A DNA stretch of 24,794 nucleotides from Gammaproteobacteria bacterium RIFCSPHIGHO2_12_FULL_38_11 (GCA_001801515.1 MGXX01000017.1:1-24794); one strand, 5' to 3'. Counted from the stretch's first letter, positions 15,290-24,062 are shown. Numbers and translations: made by a program. Notes: generated by a model not told the origin, from the letters alone.

Positions 15290-16174
15290 ATGCCGATTGA
15301 CATTTCCCACAAGCTGATCATCGCCATTTCATCACGCGCTTTGTTTGATTTAGATGAAAGCAATGCAATTTATGAAAAAGAGGGTGTTGAGAAATATGCA
15401 CAATATCAAATTGCACATGAAAGCGATATTTTAAAGCCCGGTCCGGCATTTCCCCTCGTGCAAAAATTATTACATTTAAATAAACGGGGAGATTTTGTTG
15501 AAATAGTTTTACTATCAAAAAATAGCGCGGATACGGGTTTGCGCATATTTAACAGCATTGCCCATTATCAATTAAATATTACACGTGCTGCTTTTACGAG
15601 CGGTGAAAGCACATTTAATTACGCACAAGCTTTTCATTCGCATCTATTTTTATCGACAAATACTAATGACGTTAAGAATGCATTATGTTCTGGTTGTGCC
15701 GCTGCGGAAATTTTCTCGTCAACTGTAAAGGAAAACAGCACAAACGAATTACGGATTGCCTTTGATGGCGACGCCGTATTATTTTCAAATGATTCTGAAA
15801 AAATATTTCAAAACGAAGGTATTGACGCCTTTACCAAACATGAAGTAACTGGCGCAAAAAATCCATTGCCTGGCGGACCATTTAAAGGTTTTTTAAAAGC
15901 ACTTCAGCATTTACAGCAGCAATTCCCAGTAGATGAATGCCCTGTCCGCACGGCATTGGTCACTGCGCGTCAAGCCCCCACCCACGAACGTGTGATTCTA
16001 ACACTTCGCGCATGGGGAATTCGAATCGATGAAGCGCTATTTTTAGGCGGATTATCAAAAGGTGAATTTTTAAAAGCATTTCAGGCGGATATATTTTTTG
16101 ATGATCAACCAATTCATTGCGAATCGGCTGCGAAGCACGTGACGACAGCACATGTGCCTAATAATCCTAATTAA
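15290..16174 (+). CDS. Cytosolic 5'-nucleotidase (PF06189 family)
   Basis: Members hydrolyse nucleoside monophosphates to nucleosides and phosphate, and the family is related to eukaryotic cN-I. The 294-residue product carries FDLDES (19-24) and FDGDAVLF (157-164), of which D158 and D160 fit the HAD-type DxD nucleophile, and the late FFDDQPIHCE acidic motif. GGPFKGFLKAL and TARQAPTHERVI are further family-like stretches. ATG 15290 follows AGAGGA. Its end overlaps the convergent glmM by 8 bp. No signal peptide. Exact substrate unknown. Confidence 0.85.
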   Translation: MPIDISHKLIIAISSRALFDLDESNAIYEKEGVEKYAQYQIAHESDILKPGPAFPLVQKLLHLNKRGDFVEIVLLSKNSADTGLRIFNSIAHYQLNITRAAFTSGESTFNYAQAFHSHLFLSTNTNDVKNALCSGCAAAEIFSSTVKENSTNELRIAFDGDAVLFSNDSEKIFQNEGIDAFTKHEVTGAKNPLPGGPFKGFLKALQHLQQQFPVDECPVRTALVTARQAPTHERVILTLRAWGIRIDEALFLGGLSKGEFLKAFQADIFFDDQPIHCESAAKHVTTAHVPNNPN

Positions 16175-17513
16175 TTTTTAGGTGATTTTCAACAAAACGC
16201 TGTTCAACCACCTTCGCCAACGAACCCGCCAATTCCCGTGCCTGTGTCTCATCATCACATTCCACCATCACCCTGACACACGATTCTGTTCCAGAAGCGC
16301 GTAATAAAATACGGCCCGAGTCTTTTAATATTGCTTTTGCAGCAGCAACCGCATCTGTGATTTCTTGCATCGTAGAAAATTCATTGGGATTTTTAACAGG
16401 AATATTAATTAAAATTTGCGGGCGTTTAAACATAACTTGCTTTAATTCATACAATGATTTTTGCGTTTGCTGCATAATGCGCAATACTTGTAAGGCTGAC
16501 ATAATACCGTCGCCCGTTGTCCCATAATCTAAATTAATAATATGACCCGATCCTTCTCCACCCAAGCGCCATTTATTTTCCTGTAATTTTTCTAGCACGT
16601 AACGGTCACCCACTGATACACGTTCAAATTGGATCTGATGTGTTTTAAGCGCTTTTTCAAGCCCTAAATTACTCATTAAGGTGCCCACAACCGCAGGATG
16701 TTTTTTAGATTCATGCACAGCGAGAATACATAAAATTTCATCACCATCAACCACTTCACCTTTGTGATCAATCATCATTAAACGATCGCCATCGCCATCA
16801 AATGCCAATCCACAATCTGCCTTAGTTGCCCATACGCGTTCACGCAAATTTTCCACTGCAGTCGCACCACAACGATCATTAATATTAATGCCATTTGGCT
16901 CTGCGTGAATGACTGTTATTTCAGCACCCAAATCAGAAAATATTTTGGGAGCACAATGATATGTCGCCCCATTGGCACAATCCAAAATAATTTTATAAGC
17001 ATTTAATGTAACATCTGAAAATAATGTGGTTGCGTGCAAAACATACTGTGAAACGGCATCTAAAATAACATCAACCTTTCCAACTGAAACATCAGACAAG
17101 GGTAATTCCATTTTTTCTTCAATCCGTTGTTCCCATTTATCCGATAATTTTAATCCATTTTGTCCGATTAATTTCACCCCATTGTCTTCATATGGATTAT
17201 GCGAAGCGCTAATAACAACACCCGCTGACGCATTTAATTTTTTTGTAAAATAAGCAATGGCTGGGGTTGGTAGAACATCCAGCAATGAAACGTCAACACC
17301 TGTTGATAATAAGCCTGTTTGCAAAGCCAATTGCAATTCTTTACACGAGATTCGCGTATCACATCCGATCACAACATGCGGTTTGACTCTTGATTCTTCT
17401 TTTAAAACGACACCCACTGCACGCCCTAGTTTTGTCATCATAATGGAATTAATAACAGAACCACCCACGCGTCCACGCATCCCATCTGTACCAAAATATT
17501 TTTTTTGTGTCAT
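16167..17513 (-). CDS. glmM: Phosphoglucosamine mutase
   Basis: GlmM interconverts glucosamine-6-phosphate and glucosamine-1-phosphate, feeding UDP-GlcNAc for peptidoglycan and LPS. The 448 residues show all four active-site loops: phosphoserine loop SASHNP with S104, metal loop DGDGDR (239-244), sugar loop GEGSGH (319-324) and phosphate loop RASGTE (405-410). Normal length (445 in E. coli). The ATG overlaps the stop of the upstream HTH gene as ATGA, so translation is coupled. The usual ftsH-folP neighbours are missing here. Confidence 0.96.
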   Translation of the reverse strand: MTQKKYFGTDGMRGRVGGSVINSIMMTKLGRAVGVVLKEESRVKPHVVIGCDTRISCKELQLALQTGLLSTGVDVSLLDVLPTPAIAYFTKKLNASAGVVISASHNPYEDNGVKLIGQNGLKLSDKWEQRIEEKMELPLSDVSVGKVDVILDAVSQYVLHATTLFSDVTLNAYKIILDCANGATYHCAPKIFSDLGAEITVIHAEPNGININDRCGATAVENLRERVWATKADCGLAFDGDGDRLMMIDHKGEVVDGDEILCILAVHESKKHPAVVGTLMSNLGLEKALKTHQIQFERVSVGDRYVLEKLQENKWRLGGEGSGHIINLDYGTTGDGIMSALQVLRIMQQTQKSLYELKQVMFKRPQILINIPVKNPNEFSTMQEITDAVAAAKAILKDSGRILLRASGTESCVRVMVECDDETQARELAGSLAKVVEQRFVENHLKIN

Positions 17514-17710
17514 AATGCTTCCAGTCGAATACCGAGCATTCTTGCGATACGTAGTGCTTTATCGAGTTGGCAACTGGGCTTACCTTTTTCTAATTCACGA
17601 ACAAATCGTTCACCAACACCTGATGCCGCTGCAAGATCCATTTGTGTAATCTTCGATTTTTTACGCATTGCTTTAATCAATTGACCAAAATCGCAGGCAG
17701 TCTCTATCAT
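17510..17710 (-). CDS. Small Xre/HipB-like transcriptional regulator
   Basis: A 66-residue protein consisting almost only of a Cro/C1-type helix-turn-helix (residues 11-45, TQMDLAAASGVGERFVRELEKGK). It is similar to the short y4mF/HipB-like regulators often found as toxin-antitoxin partners, but no hipA or other toxin is adjacent. ATG 17710 has GGAG nearby. It overlaps glmM by 4 bp (ATGA). The promoter region carries two copies of a 13-bp near-palindrome around the -35/-10, as for a self-repressor. It may thereby control glmM. Confidence 0.82.
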   Translation of the reverse strand: MIETACDFGQLIKAMRKKSKITQMDLAAASGVGERFVRELEKGKPSCQLDKALRIARMLGIRLEAL

Positions 17711-17718
17711 TTCTCCGT

Positions 17719-17781
17719 CCTGATCGGGATGTTTTTATGATCATACTGTATATCTCATTGAAAAACAACCTGATCGGGATG
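17719..17781. repeat. Paired 13-bp operator-like repeats (CCTGATCGGGATG)
   Basis: CCTGATCGGGATG occurs at 17719-17731 and 17769-17781, exactly 50 bp apart, close to a whole number of helical turns. The core CCTGATCGGG is nearly palindromic. One copy sits between promoter and start codon, the other abuts the -35 box. This is the layout expected for a dimeric HTH autoregulator. Confidence 0.65.
17740..17768 (-). promoter_or_regulatory. Promoter of the HTH-glmM unit
   Basis: On the minus strand TTGTTT (17763-17768) and TATGAT (17740-17745) are 17 nt apart, flanked on both sides by the 13-bp repeats. Confidence 0.55.
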
Positions 17782-17819
17782 GTTTTTTAAGCAAAACCAT
17801 GCGGAATAAGCCTTGACGA

Positions 17820-17830
17820 CCCCCCCCCCC
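17820..17830 (+). repeat. Homopolymer tract of 11 C
   Basis: Eleven consecutive C in an otherwise AT-rich intergenic region, 39 bp before the -35 of the secreted-protein gene and behind the HTH-glmM promoter. Such tracts are prone to slippage. They may change promoter strength, or the count may be an assembly error. Confidence 0.6.
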
Positions 17831-17843
17831 TAGATGCTTAAAT

Positions 17844-17862
17844 GATCCCCAGAAGAGGGATC
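17844..17862. repeat. Inverted repeat GATCCC/GGGATC upstream of a promoter
   Basis: GATCCC (17844-17849) and GGGATC (17857-17862) form a perfect 6-bp inverted repeat with a 7-nt loop, ending 6 nt before the -35 box of the secreted-protein gene. Operator or hairpin; unassigned. Confidence 0.4.
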
Positions 17863-17868
17863 TATAAA

Positions 17869-17897
17869 TTGACAACATGAAGTTTGCGCTTTATACA
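17869..17897 (+). promoter_or_regulatory. Strong promoter of the small secreted protein gene
   Basis: A perfect -35 TTGACA (17869-17874) and TATACA (17892-17897) are spaced 17 nt apart, 22 nt before the start codon. Confidence 0.7.
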
Positions 17898-17919
17898 ATT
17901 TAAATTGAGGTGATTTGGA

Positions 17920-18321
17920 ATGAAAAAAACAATCTTGTTAGCAATCATTGCGTATGTTATGACATCAACCGCGCTCGCATTACCCAATACAAAAGTAAAA
18001 TGTCCGTCAATGTTTAATGTCCAATCAGTGGTTCAAAATATAAAGGCGTATGATACCTACTGGCACGGCGGAAGTTCAGGACCAGTTTATCGCATACATG
18101 CTAATGCATACTTACCAAACAGTATTGTTGTATGGATGTACTCACAAGCAAATCCAAAAGATGCACTTCTTGCTATTCGCGTCCCTACGCAAGATGATAC
18201 AAGTGGTATCTCCTGGTTAAGTAAGCCAATAGCATTAAAGCTTTCGTTTGGCACTGTGTGTCAATATTCTACTGCAGGACTGCTTCAAATGAATGCGGTA
18301 TTACTTTCTCCAACAGCCTAA
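17920..18321 (+). CDS. Small secreted protein of unknown function
   Basis: A 133-residue orphan. Residues 1-20 are a clear signal peptide (MKKTILLAIIAYVM, cleavage near TALALP). The mature part of about 113 residues has two cysteines (C28 in VKCPSM and one in GTVCQYS near 113) that could form one disulphide. It is otherwise rich in Ser, Tyr, Trp and beta-type stretches (SIVVWMYSQA, LLAIRVPTQDD). I recognise no family. ATG 17920 has GAGGTG upstream and the gene has its own consensus-like promoter, so it is probably well expressed. No partner gene. Confidence 0.7.
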   Translation: MKKTILLAIIAYVMTSTALALPNTKVKCPSMFNVQSVVQNIKAYDTYWHGGSSGPVYRIHANAYLPNSIVVWMYSQANPKDALLAIRVPTQDDTSGISWLSKPIALKLSFGTVCQYSTAGLLQMNAVLLSPTA

Positions 18322-18335
18322 TTAATAAAAAACCC

Positions 18336-19643
18336 TCACCTATCGACAATCGGAAACCTTTCCAACAAATACAAGGGAAAATTACGCACCCTTCCATCTT
18401 GCTTAAGATTTAATAAATTCGCGCGATTCAGCATATCAGGCTGATGTTTTTGATCATACACCATCAAACTTTTTTTATGCGCAGAGACACCCGCTTTTAC
18501 TTCCAGTGGTTGCACGATATTTTCAACTTGAAGAATAAAATCTACTTCTGCCGTGTTACCACTCGTCCAATAATGTAATTGTTTGACACCACGGCTTTTT
18601 AATAATTGCGCAGCCAGATTTTCAGTTAATGCACCTTTAAATTCCACAAATAATGCATTTTTTTCTAAAATAATTTTGGGATTTAATTCTGACATCGCCC
18701 CTAATATGCCAACATCAAGGCAATATAATTTAAATGCGCTGGTATCGCCATAAGCTTTGAGTGGTAATTTGGGTGCTGTAATGGCATATGAAACATAAAT
18801 TAATCCTGCATCGATCAGCCATTGCATTGCAATTTCATATTCTCGTGCACGCGCACCGGATTTCACGATAGAAAAAACAAATTTTTTATTTTCTTTCGCC
18901 AATTGCGCTGGCAAAGAATTCCAAATCGCGGTGATTTTCATTACTTGGTCTGCAGGTGCGTGTTTTGAAAAATCCAATAAATAAGCTTTTATAATTTCTT
19001 CATGAACAATCTGCACTTTTTGGAAATCGTGCGTTTGAATATAGGTTTTAACAGCTTCTGGCATACCGCCAATAGTCATATAAATTTTTAATAAATCACA
19101 TAAATCGTGGTGAATAATCTCACTCAGGGGTTCTATTTTCGCTAATTGCATTAAATGATCATGTAATAATTTTTTATCCAATGCATATAAAAATTCCAAA
19201 AATGTCATCGGATATAATTCAAGAAAATTAACTTTTCCAACAGGAAAGCCTTTGTTTTTAGCCATTTTCACACCCAATAATGATCCAGCCGCAACAACAT
19301 GATACTCAGATGCTTCTTCGCAAAAATATTTTAGGCTGTTTAACGCATTGGGGCATTCTTGAATTTCATCGAAAAATATTAACGTGTGACGGGGTATGAT
19401 TTTTTCTCCGGATTGTAATTCAAGCTCTGAAATAATTCTATGTGGATCTAGGTCTTTTTCAAAAATACTGGCCGCACGAACACTTTTATCAAAATTGATA
19501 TAAACCCGATTTTTATATTCTGATGAAGCAAACGCGTTTAGGATATGCGTTTTACCGACCTGCCGCGCACCCTGTAAAATAAGCGGTTTTCGAATTTTGG
19601 ACTGTTTCCAACTCTGTAACTGATTGAATATATGTCGTTTCAC
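18336..19643 (-). CDS. AAA ATPase with DUF4143 (AAA_14 family)
   Basis: A 435-residue protein with an N-terminal P-loop (GARQVGKT, residues 25-32), Walker B FFDEIQE (D92/E93) and a sensor-like AAGSLLGV near 117. It also has the C-terminal DUF4143 domain, ending in AEVDFIL...LEVKAG (about 365-385). That last D...ExK pattern resembles a restriction-nuclease fold. Such ATPases are widespread, often move between genomes and have no settled function. GTG 19643 follows AGGAG at 7 nt. Upstream lies a tandem array of 32-bp operator-like repeats. Nearest neighbours are unrelated, so it is a single-gene unit. Confidence 0.85.
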   Translation of the reverse strand: MKRHIFNQLQSWKQSKIRKPLILQGARQVGKTHILNAFASSEYKNRVYINFDKSVRAASIFEKDLDPHRIISELELQSGEKIIPRHTLIFFDEIQECPNALNSLKYFCEEASEYHVVAAGSLLGVKMAKNKGFPVGKVNFLELYPMTFLEFLYALDKKLLHDHLMQLAKIEPLSEIIHHDLCDLLKIYMTIGGMPEAVKTYIQTHDFQKVQIVHEEIIKAYLLDFSKHAPADQVMKITAIWNSLPAQLAKENKKFVFSIVKSGARAREYEIAMQWLIDAGLIYVSYAITAPKLPLKAYGDTSAFKLYCLDVGILGAMSELNPKIILEKNALFVEFKGALTENLAAQLLKSRGVKQLHYWTSGNTAEVDFILQVENIVQPLEVKAGVSAHKKSLMVYDQKHQPDMLNRANLLNLKQDGRVRNFPLYLLERFPIVDR

Positions 19644-19661
19644 AAATAACTCCTATGGAAA

Positions 19662-19757
19662 ATGTGTTTTTTAACACATAACTAATATGAATTATGTGTT
19701 AGTTAACACATTTTTCATATGAATTACGTGGATAATATCACATTTTCAATAGGAATT
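19662..19757. repeat. Tandem 32-bp repeats with 18-bp palindromes upstream of the ATPase
   Basis: Three contiguous 32-bp units (19662-19693, 19694-19725, 19726-19757). Each of the first two begins with a perfect palindrome ATGTGTTNNNNAACACAT (19662-19679 and 19694-19711) and ends in ATATGAATT or a close form. The third is degenerate but aligns in register. The preceding 32 bp (19630-19661), containing the ATPase ribosome site and start codon, still match about two thirds of the unit. A 32-bp period is close to three helical turns, so bound proteins would sit on one face. Likely operator array; regulator unknown. Confidence 0.7.
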
Positions 19758-19890
19758 GGAACATAAAATAACCAACTATTTTTCCACACCAACCAACCGC
19801 TGCAAACGAAATAAAATGGTTGATAATTCATTTGATGTGAGCTGCGCCTATACACACCACCCTGTGTGAATTTTATTTTTCGGTCCAGCA

Positions 19891-19904
19891 TTTTGATATC
19901 AAAA
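19891..19904. repeat. 14-bp perfect palindrome after fadD
   Basis: TTTTGATATCAAAA lies 12 bp beyond the fadD stop. No T run follows on the minus strand, so it is not a clear terminator. It may be a weak hairpin or protein site. Confidence 0.3.
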
Positions 19905-19915
19905 TAAAGCGCTAA

Positions 19916-21604
19916 TTAAGTTTCTGAAAGGGTCTTCATTTCCTCATCTCGCAACTCCCTTCGCAAAACCTTCCCAACCGGCGACAAGGGTAGTTGATCA
20001 CGAAATTCAATAAAATGCGGGATTTTATAATTTGTAAGGGATTTATGGCAAAATGCAATTAATTCCTCTTTTGTTAAGCTCGGATCTTTTTTAATAACAA
20101 ACGCTTTTAGCGCCTCACCTGTTTTTTCATTCGGAACGCCAATGACAGCAACCATGAGAACGCCAGGATGCAAGGTCATCACTGCTTCAACTTCATTTGG
20201 ATACACATTAAATCCAGAAACCAAAACCATATCTTTTTTACGATCGACAATATAAACAAATCCTTTTTCATCCATCGTGGCAATATCACCCGTTTTCAAC
20301 CAACCATGCTCATCAATAACGTTTTTTGTTTCTGCTTCATTATGCCAATATCCCATCATTATTTGCGGACCACGCGCACAAAGCTCACCCCGTTGATTAA
20401 AGGATAAGTCATGATTATTTTCATCGCGAATGACAACGTCCGTTGAGGAAACAGGAACACCAATGGTACCTGTAAATTCTGTCATATTCACAGGACACAA
20501 AGTAATAACTGGGCTCGATTCCGTTAACCCATAACCTTGCAAAACCGTTATACCGGTTACTTTTTTCCAACGGTTTGCAACTGCTTTTTGCATTGCCATG
20601 CCACCTGCAATTGTTAACTTCAATCGAGAAAAATCAACGGACTTAAATTGTTCGTTATTTAATAATCCATTAAACAAAGTATTTAATCCCACCATGATTG
20701 TCATTTTACAATGGCGAATTGCTTTAATAAACCCGGGCATATCCCGGGGATTTGCAATTAACAAACTAGACGCACCCATCGGAAAAATACAAATGCCACA
20801 CACCGTTAAAGAAAAAATATGATACATCGGCAACGCAGCAATCATCACGCCGTAATATTGCTCTTTCACATCATGAATCCATGTCACACACTGCAAGACA
20901 TTCGCAATAATATTGCGGTGCGATAACATTGCCCCTTTTGAGCTACCCGTCGTACCACCTGTATATTGCAAAAACGCCATCTCGGTATTTTTAATATCTA
21001 CATTATGAAATGTTAATTTTTTTCCAAGTGATAAGGCTTTTTTAAAACAATGCGATTGCGGTAGATTGTAGTGAGGCACCTGTTTTTTACAATAACGCAC
21101 AACAAAATTAAACAAATGACCTTTAAAAAATCCCAATAAATCGCCAATTTGAGTGATAATAATATTTTTTAATTTTATATCGAGTAAGGCTTGCTCTAAA
21201 TGATCCGCAAAATTTTCCAATACTAAAATGGTTTCCGCACCCGAATCATTTAATTGCTTCGCTACTTCAGGGCCGGTGTATAAAGGATTAATATTGACAA
21301 CAATCAACCCTGCTTTTAGCGCAGCAAAAATAGCAATCGGATATTGCAAGATATTCGGCATCATAATCGCAAATCGACTGCCCTTTTTTAATTTCAATTT
21401 TTGCTGCAAAAATGCGGCAAAATCATCAACTAAAATTTTCATTTGAGAATACGTTATTGAAACACCGAAGCTTGTAAACACAGGACGATTGGAAAAATCG
21501 TTTGCGTATTTTTCAAATAACTCAGTAAGTGAAGCAAACGAATCAGGATCAATTGTTGCAGGCACGTCGTGAGTGTATTGGTTGAACCAGGGTTTAATAT
21601 CCAT
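19916..21604 (-). CDS. fadD: Long-chain fatty-acid--CoA ligase
   Basis: FadD activates fatty acids to acyl-CoA at the inner face of the membrane, the entry to beta-oxidation. From ATG 21604 the product is 562 residues, matching E. coli FadD (561). The open frame reaching 21682 would overlap fadE and add unlike residues, although no clear ribosome site precedes either start. Motifs: P-loop YTGGTTGSSKG (214-224), GYGLTES (357-363), TGD (438-440), the FACS signature region (435-459, with DRKKD) and the catalytic lysine K545 in SPVGKVLRRE. It follows fadE by 34 bp on the same strand, so the two form a fatty-acid degradation operon. Confidence 0.93.
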   Translation of the reverse strand: MDIKPWFNQYTHDVPATIDPDSFASLTELFEKYANDFSNRPVFTSFGVSITYSQMKILVDDFAAFLQQKLKLKKGSRFAIMMPNILQYPIAIFAALKAGLIVVNINPLYTGPEVAKQLNDSGAETILVLENFADHLEQALLDIKLKNIIITQIGDLLGFFKGHLFNFVVRYCKKQVPHYNLPQSHCFKKALSLGKKLTFHNVDIKNTEMAFLQYTGGTTGSSKGAMLSHRNIIANVLQCVTWIHDVKEQYYGVMIAALPMYHIFSLTVCGICIFPMGASSLLIANPRDMPGFIKAIRHCKMTIMVGLNTLFNGLLNNEQFKSVDFSRLKLTIAGGMAMQKAVANRWKKVTGITVLQGYGLTESSPVITLCPVNMTEFTGTIGVPVSSTDVVIRDENNHDLSFNQRGELCARGPQIMMGYWHNEAETKNVIDEHGWLKTGDIATMDEKGFVYIVDRKKDMVLVSGFNVYPNEVEAVMTLHPGVLMVAVIGVPNEKTGEALKAFVIKKDPSLTKEELIAFCHKSLTNYKIPHFIEFRDQLPLSPVGKVLRRELRDEEMKTLSET

Positions 21605-21638
21605 AATAACTAACATCTGTTGTTTAGGGTTCTGAGTA

Positions 21639-24062
21639 TCAGGCAAACTCTTCTGCTGGAAAATCATCAACATTAATTGCATTCATTTTTGCAGCATAAG
21701 CAGCATTGATGAGCTTCGCTTCTTCTGCAGAAATAACATGATGCGCAATGGCAGTTTCAATCCACTCTTCACGCGTTTTGGCCTGTGATGGATATTCACG
21801 TCGTGCTGCCGCCAATTTCTTTTCAAGGGGTTCAACGGCAATAATTTGTTTTAAAATGCTCGACAATTGTGCCGCAGGATTATTTGTGTTTGGCGTGAGA
21901 TAAAGATCTGTTGATAATCTTTCACGAAATGCACTCGGTGCTGTCATTAATTTTGCAACGGCCGCACCTAAGCGATCGCTTGGCAAAGACAAATATCTTC
22001 CACACGGAAAAATAACCGTATAACGAAGCAATTTTGCAATAAAGCGATTGGGGAAATTAGATAAAATGCCATCTAATTCTGTTTGCATTTTAAATAATAA
22101 ATCCTCACAAATCCATTTTATAACAGGCAATTCTGCTTCTGAATATTTTCCTTCTTCATGAAATTTTAAAACACAGGAGCCAATGTATAAATTACTCAGC
22201 AAATCACCATAACGTGCTGATAATTTTTCAGCCCGTTTTAATTCTCCACCCATTGTTACCATTGCCATATCGGCCATAAAAGCCAGTGCAGCAGAAAAAC
22301 GTGTGAATTTTTGATAATAACGTTTTAAAGGACCTTTGGGTGCAGCAGCTAATCGACCATTGGTCAATGCGAGCACACAAGCACGCACTTTATTACTTAT
22401 CATAAATCCAATATGACCAAAAATCGCTTTATCAAATGCTTTCAATCCTGCTGCGAAATCTGTATTACCCGCCGCCATCATTTCAGCAAGCACATAAGGA
22501 TGGCAACGCACAGCACCCTGTCCAAAAATAATCATCGAGCGCGTTAAAATATTGGCACCCTCAACTGTAATACTCACAGGGAGTTCGATATAGCCTTGTG
22601 CCAAATAATTTTTTGGCCCCATGCAAATGCCTTTTCCGCCATTAATATCCATTGCATCAATAACAGTGCGTCTTGCCATTTCTGTTGTGTGATATTTTGC
22701 AATGGCAGAAGCAACCGCAGGTCGTGCACCCTGATCTAATGTAGAAACAGTAAAAATACGTGTTGCTTCCATCGCATAAATATTAGTAGCAATACGCGTT
22801 AATGCTTCTTCGACACCGCCAAATTTTCCAATTGGCATATGAAATTGTTGACGAATACGTGCATATGCACCGGTTGCCAATGCTGCAGCACGAGAACCCC
22901 CTGTTGTCATTGAAGGTAATGAAATACCGCGACCTGCAGCCAAACATTCCATCAGCATACGCCAACCATGTCCCGCCATTTTCACTCCACCGATAATGGC
23001 ATCTATCGGCACAATAACATCGTGACCTCGTGTTGGCCCATTTGGAAAAGGGCTGTGTAATGGCACGTGACGACGACCGATTTCAACATTCGGTAAATGC
23101 GTAGGAATTAACGCACACGTAATTCCCAACGATTCTTGCTGACCCAACAAATGATCTGGATCATATAATTTAAATGCTAGGCCTAACAATGTTGAAACAG
23201 GTGCCAGCGTAATATAACGTTTATTCCAATTCAAACGAATGCATAATTGTTTTTTACCTTCAAACTCGGCTTCACACACAACGCCATTGTCTTCAATTGC
23301 GCCCGCATCAGATCCTGCAACGGGACTGGTTAAAGCAAAACAAGGGACATCATCACCTTTTGCTAAGCGCGGTAAATAATAATTTTTTTGTGACTCGGTG
23401 CCATAGCGTAATAATAATTCTGCAGGCCCCAATGAATTAGGCACGCTTGTTAAAATAGCCGCAGCACAACTTGCACTGGCTAATTTTGTAATCACTTGTG
23501 AATGGGCAAAATGCGAAAATTCTAATCCGCCATACTGTTTCGGAATAATCATTCCTAAGAAACCATTTTTACGCAAAAAATCAAGCAATGCTGTTGGAAT
23601 ATTCATTGAATGATGCATTTCCCACGCATTCACCCTGCTACAAAATTCTTCAACGGGCCCATCCATAAATGCGCGTTCTTCGGCAGATAATTTTGACAGC
23701 GGAATTTTTTGCAATTTATTCCAATCGGGCATACCTGCGAATAAGTCTGCTTCCCAGCCAACACTACCCGCATTTAATGCTTCGCGTTCTGTGTCTGATA
23801 AACTGGGCATTACTTGTCGATAAAAACTGAAAATAGCACGTGATAATAAATGGCGGCGGAGCGGGCGAATATTGAGTAACGCAAATAAGCCAAAATAAAT
23901 AATCCAAAAAACGGTGAGTGTAAAATGATGAAAAGAAGAAAAATAGGAGCAGAACAGTAAAAAAACGCCCGTGCCAATTGTCCAAACCAACAATGATGCG
24001 CGTTGAAAAGCAAGCGTCATCATGACAGCAAAAAATAAAACAATCCATGCGAGCATTACCAT
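21639..24062 (-). CDS. fadE: Acyl-CoA dehydrogenase (FadE type)
   Basis: FadE carries out the first oxidation of beta-oxidation, using FAD to form trans-2-enoyl-CoA. The 807 residues match the long E. coli-type form (814). Three hydrophobic segments at about 2-18, 22-40 and 48-64 anchor it. Then come the dehydrogenase core with FALTSPVAGSDAGAIED (FAD/substrate region), GRGISLPSMTTGGSRAA and SITVEGANILTRSMIIFGQG, followed by the C-terminal DUF1974-type domain. ATG 24062 follows a GGGGG at 8 nt. It is the first gene of a leftward fadE-fadD unit, so this organism can probably use host or environmental fatty acids. Confidence 0.94.
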   Translation of the reverse strand: MVMLAWIVLFFAVMMTLAFQRASLLVWTIGTGVFLLFCSYFSSFHHFTLTVFWIIYFGLFALLNIRPLRRHLLSRAIFSFYRQVMPSLSDTEREALNAGSVGWEADLFAGMPDWNKLQKIPLSKLSAEERAFMDGPVEEFCSRVNAWEMHHSMNIPTALLDFLRKNGFLGMIIPKQYGGLEFSHFAHSQVITKLASASCAAAILTSVPNSLGPAELLLRYGTESQKNYYLPRLAKGDDVPCFALTSPVAGSDAGAIEDNGVVCEAEFEGKKQLCIRLNWNKRYITLAPVSTLLGLAFKLYDPDHLLGQQESLGITCALIPTHLPNVEIGRRHVPLHSPFPNGPTRGHDVIVPIDAIIGGVKMAGHGWRMLMECLAAGRGISLPSMTTGGSRAAALATGAYARIRQQFHMPIGKFGGVEEALTRIATNIYAMEATRIFTVSTLDQGARPAVASAIAKYHTTEMARRTVIDAMDINGGKGICMGPKNYLAQGYIELPVSITVEGANILTRSMIIFGQGAVRCHPYVLAEMMAAGNTDFAAGLKAFDKAIFGHIGFMISNKVRACVLALTNGRLAAAPKGPLKRYYQKFTRFSAALAFMADMAMVTMGGELKRAEKLSARYGDLLSNLYIGSCVLKFHEEGKYSEAELPVIKWICEDLLFKMQTELDGILSNFPNRFIAKLLRYTVIFPCGRYLSLPSDRLGAAVAKLMTAPSAFRERLSTDLYLTPNTNNPAAQLSSILKQIIAVEPLEKKLAAARREYPSQAKTREEWIETAIAHHVISAEEAKLINAAYAAKMNAINVDDFPAEEFA

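Noticed and set aside
19662..19757. CRISPR array
   Set aside because: The 32-bp units are directly contiguous, with no unique spacers, and are internally palindromic, so an operator array fits better.
19853..19880. CACAC/GTGTG hairpin followed by T-rich DNA on the plus strand
   Set aside because: Only 5 bp of stem with a 6-nt loop, and no plus-strand gene ends here; weak as a terminator.
21605..21682. Longer FadD start overlapping fadE
   Set aside because: The extra residues are not FadD-like, and the shorter form gives the exact family length.
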